Shown: positions 53,101-62,884 of the stretch, piece after piece | Layout of the letters: each line of letters begins with the position of its first letter | Numbering within the stretch: the stretch's first letter is position 1 | NCBI GenBank assembly: GCA_019925095.2 | Contig: CM034405.1 | Coordinates: 16,021,401-16,085,400 of the forward strand | Reading direction: 5' to 3' | Length of the DNA stretch: 64,000 nt | DNA from: Dendrolimus kikuchii | Lineage: Eukaryota; Arthropoda; Insecta; Lepidoptera; Lasiocampidae | Program-made: the position numbers and the translations under genes | The notes under the pieces: model-generated | Databases searched by the model: none | Seen by the model: the letters and a program-made list of their open reading frames with translations, nothing else | Told to the model about the DNA's origin: nothing

Positions 53101-56100
53101 TTCCACTAGAAGTGAGACAAGCCCAATCAGTATCCTTTTTCAGTAGACTAGTCAAAGATTACTATCATAAAGTATATGTATAGTAGTCATTTTTTCAAGA
53201 TTTTTTTGGGAAGACAGAAACTTAGTAACTGTATTATCATTGGGAATTGTGTATGTATTAGGTTGGGGAAAAAGTTTCTTCGCATTTTGAGCTCATGAGG
53301 CACCCAAATATCGAGCTTTTTTGTGTACCCAGCTTTTTTCAAATGCGCCAAAACCGTTTTGTGGTCAATTCTCAGTTCTCCAGCTACATCGTAACTACTA
53401 ATATGCTGATCTTGCTCCACTTTTTCAAAAATGGCATAAATTTCGTCCGTAACAGGGCGACCAGAGCGACGTGCATCTTTGATATCAAAATTTCCGAATT
53501 CAAAACACTTAAACCAAATTTGCGCTACTCTCACAAATACTGCATTAGGTCCATAAACATCACAATTTTTTTCGCGGCTTGTGTTGCATTTTTACCTTTT
53601 AAAATGTATCGAATTTCTTCATTACATTCACTCATTTTAACAATAGGAAAAACAAATGAAAATCACACATTTTCCTAATTTGAATTTGGAATTGTCTTCT
53701 TTAAAATTTAACTTTTTAATGATACCAAAACCAGCCAGATACAAATGGTATAGCCAAAGAGATCTTATTACAAGTTCATACATACTATATGTCAAAAGAC
53801 TTTTTCCCCAACCTATTATATATGAGAGAGAGATAACTCTTTATTGCACACCAAAACATACAATTACAAAAACAGACCATATTTACAATATTTTCTAGGC
53901 GATACAATAGGCGGCCTTATCGCTCAAAGCGATCTCTTCCAGGCAACCTAAATCAAAAACAAATTTGAATCAGGTGATGTAGGTGGTGCAGTAAAAAGGC
54001 AAGAGACACATAAATACTCAAACTAATTTAACAAATAAATATACAAATACATACATATATACAATAATTGTACAAAGTATGTACAATAATAGTCAGCATT
54101 TTACGAACGAACAACTGCGGCCTAATACTTAGCAACACATTATAGTCATATATGTTAAGTAATTAAATCAGTGTCATTACAGCGCTCGTTGGGTTTGGTA
54201 TTTCTTACATTTTACCCTTCCCTCCTATACTAAAACTGTATACACACTACAGTTTTTTGGTCCTTCGAGTTTTTACGGTTTTGTGATCCTCGATCTGTAA
54301 GCCTAGCGCGCGGTTTGGCTTCTTACAGGGTCATCGCGCGTGAACTATCATATTTTGGACATTTTTATTTTCACAAACAGTGAATATTTCATAGAGTCAG
54401 TGACAAGACAGTTGCGGCTTTTTACTACTAACATTTACAATTACATAGTTAAATACATTTTTTTTACAAACTTACAATTATTTTACAACCAGTATATATA
54501 ATAAATAAATTCAGTGACAAGACAGTTGCTAAATTTTAATATCAGTGTGTGACGATCCTACTTCTCTGTGCATCATCGTCGCCTCATAGGGAGATAGAAA
54601 GCAACATTCCCAGCGGTCTTCAGCTCCATCACATAAGTATCCTGATATCAAGTAAGGTCTTTTATTTTTTATAATTATAACAATGGAGAAGCTCCTACAG
54701 AAACAAGTGGAGACCCTGGAGGCCATCAAACAAATCGAACGTAACTTCGGTAAGGACTCGTCTAGCCGCAAAACACGGCAATATCTAGACGAACGCATCG
54801 ATAGGCTAGATAGGCTCTGGGCGGAATTTTCATCTGGTAACGACAAATTATCTCCATATGTGAATTCTGACGTTCAGTACTTTGCCGAAAATCAATATGA
54901 GAAGACGCACAAGTATTTTTTATCGGTAAGACAAAAACTCACATCGTTACGTCTTACAACACCGGGAGACATAGACGAAGGATTCGCTCTACCAGGTCCT
55001 TCCTTTAAGACACCAACTCGTCCACTAACACCAGCTCCGGAGCCACCGACTGCTACACCAAGGCAAGCGGTCGAATTATTAAACCTTCAACGCACTAACT
55101 TTAGAGCCTTCAGACGGCTAACAAGGAGCATAGAGGTAGAAAATATTAACACTAAGTGGGAGCTGGAAGACGAACTTCGAAGCCTACAGTACCGCTGGAA
55201 CGATATAGACTCCTTGCATTTAAAAATCGATAACATCTTGCAGGGGTCTGACTCGGAATATGAAGAGGAGTTTACTTACTATGAGTGTTCTTACAAAGCA
55301 CTTAAAAGAAGCTTAAACAATAAGCTAGCGTCTACAGCACACATCCAACATTCAACACCACAGCTTGATGTACCTACATTCACTGGCAGATACACGCAAT
55401 GGCCTACATTTTGCGATCTCTACTCCCAGAGTATCCATAATAATAACTTGTTAACAAAATGCCAAAAAATGCAACACTTGAAGGGAAAGCTGAAGGGCGA
55501 AGCAGAGCGTCTCATTCAGCATCTATATATTTCAAACGAAAATTATGACACAGCATGGGAGTTGCTTACCCATAGATACAATAATCCCATACTACTTTTC
55601 ACAAACCACATTGAAAATTTCTTAAACCAGCCTAACATTCAGAAACAGACAGCAAACGAAATAAAACGTCTCTATGACATAACAGGGGAAAGTATTCATG
55701 GTATTCAAAATCTGGGCATAGATACGTCTACATGGGATACCATACTTGTTCATCTCATATGTAAAAAACTAGATCAGGCGACATATGACGATTATAAGGT
55801 AGCTCGAAAATCACCACGAGAGTTACCTACTCTGGCCGAATTAATGGAATTTCTAGAGAGTAAATTTATCGCACTCGAACCATTACGGCAAAGAGAACGA
55901 TCATATTCGTCACCACCAAACAAACACAGCAACATTTACCAGCAACCAAAGGGTTCTTACAAGCCCACCTATCAAAAATATCAGCCAAAAGAAAATCACC
56001 AGAGACGAGAGTTTCAATCATCCGCAACAGGGTACGTGTGTAATTGCCCTTATTGCAACAACAAACATGTTTTGTATAAATGTGGAAAATTTTTGAAATT

Positions 56101-59100
56101 GACACCGGATGCCAAACTGCGGTCAATTTCGCAATTGCAAGTTTGTAGAAATTGTCTTTATAAACACATAGACAACAAATGCAATTCGACAAAAACATGT
56201 AAAATATGTCACTGCAAACACAGCACATTACTACATGACGCATTTAGCATGAGCGGCGAGTTACCTACAACTCCCGCAAGCCCTACGCCACGTGTTCCTG
56301 GCCCAAGCCGTGGTGCCACATTGACAGCACGGGAACATAATGCTAACCACGTCGCCAGCGAAGAAGAAGAGATTTTACTAACAACCCTCTTAGTCAGAGC
56401 GAAGGCGGCTGATGGCACATATATCACATTAAGAGCCTTGCTGGACCAAGGCTCTCAAATTTCACTTATCTCAGAGAACGCGGTACAACAATTAGGGCTA
56501 CCCCGGCAACATTACCATGCTTCGGTGTTTGGGGTAGGTCATGGGTCGAAACCAAGTAGAGGCATAGTCACCTTGGAACTTCAGTCTATCTACGACGACT
56601 ATAAACTCAACACACAAGCATTAGTACTTCCACGAGTAATAAATAATTTACCTAACATTTCCTTTAAAAAACAACCCTGGGAGCACATACAACATTTACA
56701 ATTAGCTGATCCAGAATACAACATTTCAAGAACTATTGATTTATTATTAGATGCCAGTGTTTATTCAGACATACTTATGAGTGGTCTTATTAAGGGACCG
56801 ACCATGGCTCCTATAGCACAACAGACAAGACTGGGCTGGATCATATCCGGGAACGTACGGACCTTTAATTGCCACGTCGTTCTTAACAATATAAAAGATC
56901 TTTCGCAATACTGGGAAATGGAAGAGATAAGCGACACGACATCAGCACTCACACCAGAAGAACAGTACTGCGAGGACTTATACCAGTCGTCTACAAGAAG
57001 ATTGGAAGATGGGAGATATGAAGTCGCACTCCCTATGAAACTTCAATTTAAACAAAATCTTGGATTGTCGAAACCAAAAGCTATTGCACAATTTCATAGC
57101 ATTGAAAATAAATTTAAACAAAATAAAAATTTCGCGGACAGTTACAAACAGTTCATGTTAGACTATGAAATACTAGGTAATATGAAACGTGTTGAAAACA
57201 ATAATAATGTGTCCTGCTATCTACCTCATCATGGTGTACTGAAGCCTGACTCCTCAACAACACAATTAAGAACAGTTTTTAATGCCTCATCAAAAACATC
57301 GAGCGGTTACAGTTTGAACGATTTGATGGAGCGGGGTCCCAACCTACAAAGGGACTTACAAAGCCTTTTACTCACCTGGCGCCAGCATAAATACGTCATC
57401 TCAGCAGACATTGAGAAGATGTTTCGTCAGATATTAATACGAGAAAGGGAAGCAATGTGTGAAAAGAAACAGTAAACTCATTTGTCTCAACCCTTATTTA
57501 GATGAAAAGGACGGATTATTAAAAGTCGGCGGGCGTCTTAGCAACTCTCATCTTAGCCAATCAGCAAAACATCCAATAATTTTACCAAGCCACAGTCGTC
57601 TTACAGACCTTATAATACGACAAGCACATTTGACTACACTACATGGTGGACCAAGCCTTACATTGATACACTTAAGAGAAAAGTATTGGATTCTCAGCGG
57701 GCTCCGTACAGTCAAACGGGAGCTTAACAAGTGCGTTACGTGCAGGAAACATAGTGACCAAAGCAGGCCACCAATTATGGCAGACCTACCAGCGCCTCGA
57801 GTAACACCTTCACGCCCATTTACACACGCAGGTGTCGATTTTACAGGACACTTTGACATTAAAGCCAACAAAGGACGTGGAATAAGGACACACAAAGGGT
57901 ATGTAGCAGTATTTGTGTGCCTTTCAACGAAGGCGGTACATCTGGAACTTGTGTCTGACCTTAGTACTCCAGGATTTTTGGCAGCATTTCGTCGATTTTG
58001 TGCCCGTAGGGGAACGCCCAGTCACGTTTACAGCGACAATGGCACCAACTTTGTAGGAGCAAATAGATTATTAAAGAAAGAGTATCAAGAGATAGCACAG
58101 TCAATAAACAGGGACTTCTTCAACAATATAAAGGAATACAATATACAGTGGACTTTTAACGCACCTGCATACCCTTCAGCAGGTGGACTGTGGGAGGCAG
58201 CAGTCAAAAGCTTTAAGTACCATTTACGTAGAGTGATAGGCGAACAAAAACTCACGTATGAGGAGTTTATAACATTACTCCATCAGATTGAGGCTTGCCT
58301 AAACTCACGCCCATTGATCACGGTCAACGAAAATTCATCTGACATTTGTCTCACACCGGGACACTTCCTGATTGGTGATACATTACTGTCTAGGCCACAA
58401 ACAGATTCTGGTAACATTAATTTAACAACTAGATGGCGTATGATACAAGCCATGAACAAAGATATTTGGAAGGCATGGTCATCTGATTACCTTAAACAGC
58501 TGCAGGCAAGAACAAAATGGAGAACTCCTACAAAAAACATCGAAGTAGAAGACATTGTGCTCGTCAAGGAAGAGAATCTACCCCCCGGTAAATGGGCGTT
58601 AGGGAGAGTAGTAGATGTGCATCCCGGGAAAGATGGACATGTCAGGGTTGTCTCTCTAAAAACAAAACATGGGGTGATTAAAAGGCCTGCACTAAAACTC
58701 TCTGTATTGCCAGTGAAGAAAGATGAGGATGAAACAAGTCTCGAACAGGGTGATGAAACTAGTCGACCCAGACGTTCGACTAGGAAGGGGGCTTTTCATT
58801 ACATGACAATGGCACTTCTCCTTCTTATGGCTGTAATTATGCCCGTAGAATGTACTTACAGCATCTCACCATTCGACAAAAATCAGAGCATTTATTTTGA
58901 TAAAATGTACGACATGAACATTATACGAGATGAATGGAAATTAATTATATATTATAACATGTCAAGTTATTGGAGTGGCTTACATAACATTGAAAATTAC
59001 GTCACACACTTGGACAATTATTTACGAAAAAATGGTCTGGCTTCTCAATATAAAAGTATTGTCTACCAACTTAAACATGAAATTTCGGAAATAGAACATT

Positions 59101-62100
59101 ATAACAGCATTCTACAAAACCAAATTAGTAAGAGACAGAAAAGAGGCTTAATAAATGGTGTTGGTTACTTGGCAAATAGTTTGTTTGGTGTATTAGACGA
59201 CTCTTTCGCCCAAAAATATGAAAAGGATATACAACAAATTACACAAAATGAAAACCATTTACAACAGTTATTCAAAAACCAAACTAGTGTTTTGGAGGCT
59301 CAATATAACATTATGCGAAGAAACGAAGACATTATGAACCGCCAATTCAAAATTGTGGAAAATCATCTAAGAAATATATCCCAAATATTAAATCAAGTAG
59401 AATCACAACAGAGAATTGAATTATATTTTATATCATCATCGCTTGCAGCCAACATTATCATTTCCAGCTTGAGACGCATCCAGACTACGTTAATAAACAT
59501 TATCACAGATATAACGCATGGCCACAATATAGATATACATTTACTACCGCCCGAACAATTAATTGAACAAGTTAACGTTATAAGGAGTCACTTACAAAAT
59601 GATCTGACGTTACCTGCCGAAAATGAGAACGTACAAGAATTATACAAGTTATTGAAACTCAATGTTAAGATAAACAACAATTTTTTGATTATAGAAGTGA
59701 AGTTTCCATTACAAAACAAAGATACTCTGGAATTAGACAGTGTGATAAGTATACCATACCCGAACCATATTGTCCGTTTCATAACACCGTACATAGCTTT
59801 CAACCTCCGAAAGAATTTACTCCTGTTCTTGACTGAAACAGATATTCGAACCTGTATACATCTGCCAAGAAACAGAATTCTATGCTCCACTAATAATCTC
59901 ATTTACGAACAAACATTCACACAATCAATATGTAACATAAACATAGATGGACACCTTAAGTTATGTGCAACAGAGCCATTGACCTGTCAAGAGCATTGGA
60001 TCAAATTACACAACACAAACAGCTGGTTGTACTCTTGTTGCGACGAGTGCAAAGTGTACATTTTTTGCACAGATGGGATGAAATTAGAGGCCTTGCTAGG
60101 AAACGGTATACTTAATATAGGCCAAGGCTGCAACATCAAAAGCAAAAGTTTAATCATTTATGGGCACAACGACTATTTCAGCCACACAAAAATGGACGGG
60201 TACTCAGCCATAATACCTGAAACTTCAATTTTAAATCACATAACAAATACAACATTTAGCAATTTCACCATGGAAAACCATGACCGAGAGTGGAATAATA
60301 TAAAAACACAAATTGATGTATTAAAACAACAGTCTAATATATCATTTATAAGTACGCATGACATACATCTTTATGCGGTTTCATACACTGTTCTCGCCGT
60401 TGTTATTCTGGGTGGGATGACCTACTGGGCAAAAAGATGTTGGAAGAATAGACGACGAGCGGTAGCACCAGAACCGTTTTCGGTGGTGTTTCAGGCAGCC
60501 CAGAAGGTGGCAGAAGTGGACCAACTACACCAGCCAACGACATCGAACAGCGCCAAAACAATCACATTGGACATCCCCTCTGCGACGAGTCATGTGACAG
60601 TGAAAAAACCATAAAAAATAAGAAAATAGACTTTATCTACAAACATTTTATATCCTTTTACATTTAGTTTACGTTATATTATTTACATTATTTTACAATT
60701 ATTGATCATTTATTTTAATTCTACATTTATTAGTTACTTTGCTACATTTATAACTTTAATTTTTGATATTTTTTCTCTTGAGGCGCAGGATGTACAAAGT
60801 ATGTACAATAATAGTCAGCATTTTACGAACGAACAACTGCGGCCTAATACTTAGCAACACATTATAGTCATATATGTTAAGTAATTAAATCAGTGTCATT
60901 ACAGCGCTCGTTGGGTTTGGTATTTCTTACATTTTACCCTTCCCTCCTATACTAAAACTGTATACACACTACAATCTATTAGGAGTAAATAATATATTAT
61001 ACACTTGAGTCTTTTACGATATTCGGAAACATGGTCATATTTTCGCAATCCAAATATGAACCTGATACAAAAATTCTGAAGTCGCTCAAGCTTATTCAGC
61101 TGTTCTAAGGTTAAATCTAGATAGCAGGCGTCAGCGTAATCAAGTATGGGAAGTAAGAGAGACTCAGCAAGCGTAATCTTGGTAGCAGTGGGCAAGAAGT
61201 TTCTTAATCTTCTGAGGGATCTAGAAGATAAGAAGACTCTGCGACTTAAATCGGTGATGTGAGGCCGCCAAGACAGATCCCTATCGATGATTATGCCGAG
61301 ATTTTTGACAGTGTCGCTAACAGGTATATGTGTGCCGTCAAAAAGAACCTGTGGTAAGGAGGACCAGTTAACTTTAGCATTCATCCTAGGGCTACCGACG
61401 ATTATCAATTGAGTTTTCTGAGGATTTACGGCAAGGCCAAACTTTTTGCTCCATCTCAGTATGTGATCCAGGTCAGAGTTGATTTTGTTAATTGCAATGT
61501 TTAGTGCATCAGTTTCACTTTGTGTGTAAATTTGTAGATCGTCTGCATATAGGTGGTAGGAAGAAGTCAATTTGTCGGAGATAGAGTTTATAAAAACAGC
61601 AAATAAAAGGGGAGATAAAACGCCGCCCTGAGGAACACCGGCAGTTAAACCACACCAGGATGAGTATGTCTCATCAATACGAATTCTCTGCCGGCGCCCA
61701 TGCAGGTAACTGTGAAACCAGTCGATTACTGATGGAGATATGTTAAGAGTGCGAAGAATACCAAGCAATAAGTCGTAATCAACATTATTGAAGGCACTGC
61801 TAACGTCTAACAGTGATAGTATAGTTAACAGGCCATTCTCCATCCCATGCCGGATGTCATCCGTAATCTTGACCAGTGCTGTGACTGTACTGTGGCCTGG
61901 ACGAAACCCGGATTGGAAAGGATTCATTAATGAATTTTGAGAAAGGAAAGTGCTAAATTGCTTGTGGACTAAGCGTTCTAATACTTTGGAAAGAAAAGGA
62001 AGAATGGAAATTGGACGGAATTCAGAAAAAGACGAAGGATTTGGCTTTTTGGGGAGAGGAATAACATGTGCTTCTTTCCAAGCAACTGGAAAGATACAAG

Positions 62101-62798
62101 AAGCAATGGACGAATTAAGGATGTGGGTTATAATAGGGTTTATGACATCAAGAATGGGCACGATCATGCCGCGACTAATACCATCACTGCCGATTGCATT
62201 TGAAGATATAGATTTAATAGCAATCTTAACATCACATTCAGATAAAGGACTAAGAATAAAATTTGGATGTAAAGGAGTTGGAATAGAAGAAAGATCTTTC
62301 AATGTGTTTGACTTAGTAATTTTGTCAAAATACTTTGTAGATGTGAAGTGTTGATTAAGACTATCAATGTCGAAGTTATTTGGAACAGGATTTTGCACTG
62401 ACTTTCCAACTCCAAGTGATTTCAAAAATTTCCATACTTTTGATGGGTTATCTTTCTCAACTGATTCATGAATATACCGGCGCTGTGCATCCCTACACAC
62501 TCTATTGCAGCGATTACGAGCTCTTATGAAAGCTTGTTTGTTTTCATCACTGGGTTTGAGCTTGTATTTGGTTTTGGCCATAGATTTCTTATGTATGAGC
62601 TTCTTGATATCGTCTGTAAGCCACGGTGCAGGAAGATGCTTTATTCTAACACGTATGTGTTACACATACAACAACAACATATATGTGTTGTTACCAATAG
62701 GTGGAGGCTTGTTATCAGCATTTCTTTTTTATATAATACTTTTTTTTACTATAACTGATATGTATTAGACTGTAAGCCTTCCTAAAATTAACTAAATA

Positions 62799-62884
<86 letters not shown>

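Larger units (their letters stand above)
54069..60973 (+). mobile_element. BEL/Pao LTR retrotransposon with env-like domain, internally deleted in pol
   Basis: 6905 bp, bounded by two 183-bp direct LTRs (54069-54251 and 60791-60973) that begin TG and end CA and that I read as identical. Between them lie gag-protease-partial RT (54683-57475) and integrase-env (57459-60614). The identical LTRs indicate a recent insertion, yet the RT core and RNase H are missing, so this copy could move only with help from an intact relative. The flanks show no target-site duplication (ACAATAAT before, ATCTATTA after). It lies antisense to the PPP1R21-like gene, between two parts of a - strand LINE. Confidence 0.92.

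Noticed and set aside
57548..57895. Reverse-strand frames within the BEL element (also 55866-56427 and 59588-59902)
   Set aside because: Antisense to clear gag, integrase and env-like coding sequence; no recognisable protein.
54069..60973. Exogenous or intact virus
   Set aside because: LTR structure, BEL-type gag/protease/integrase order and a deleted RT show a defective retrotransposon within host DNA.
61950..62354. 134-codon forward frame
   Set aside because: Antisense of the LINE reverse transcriptase.
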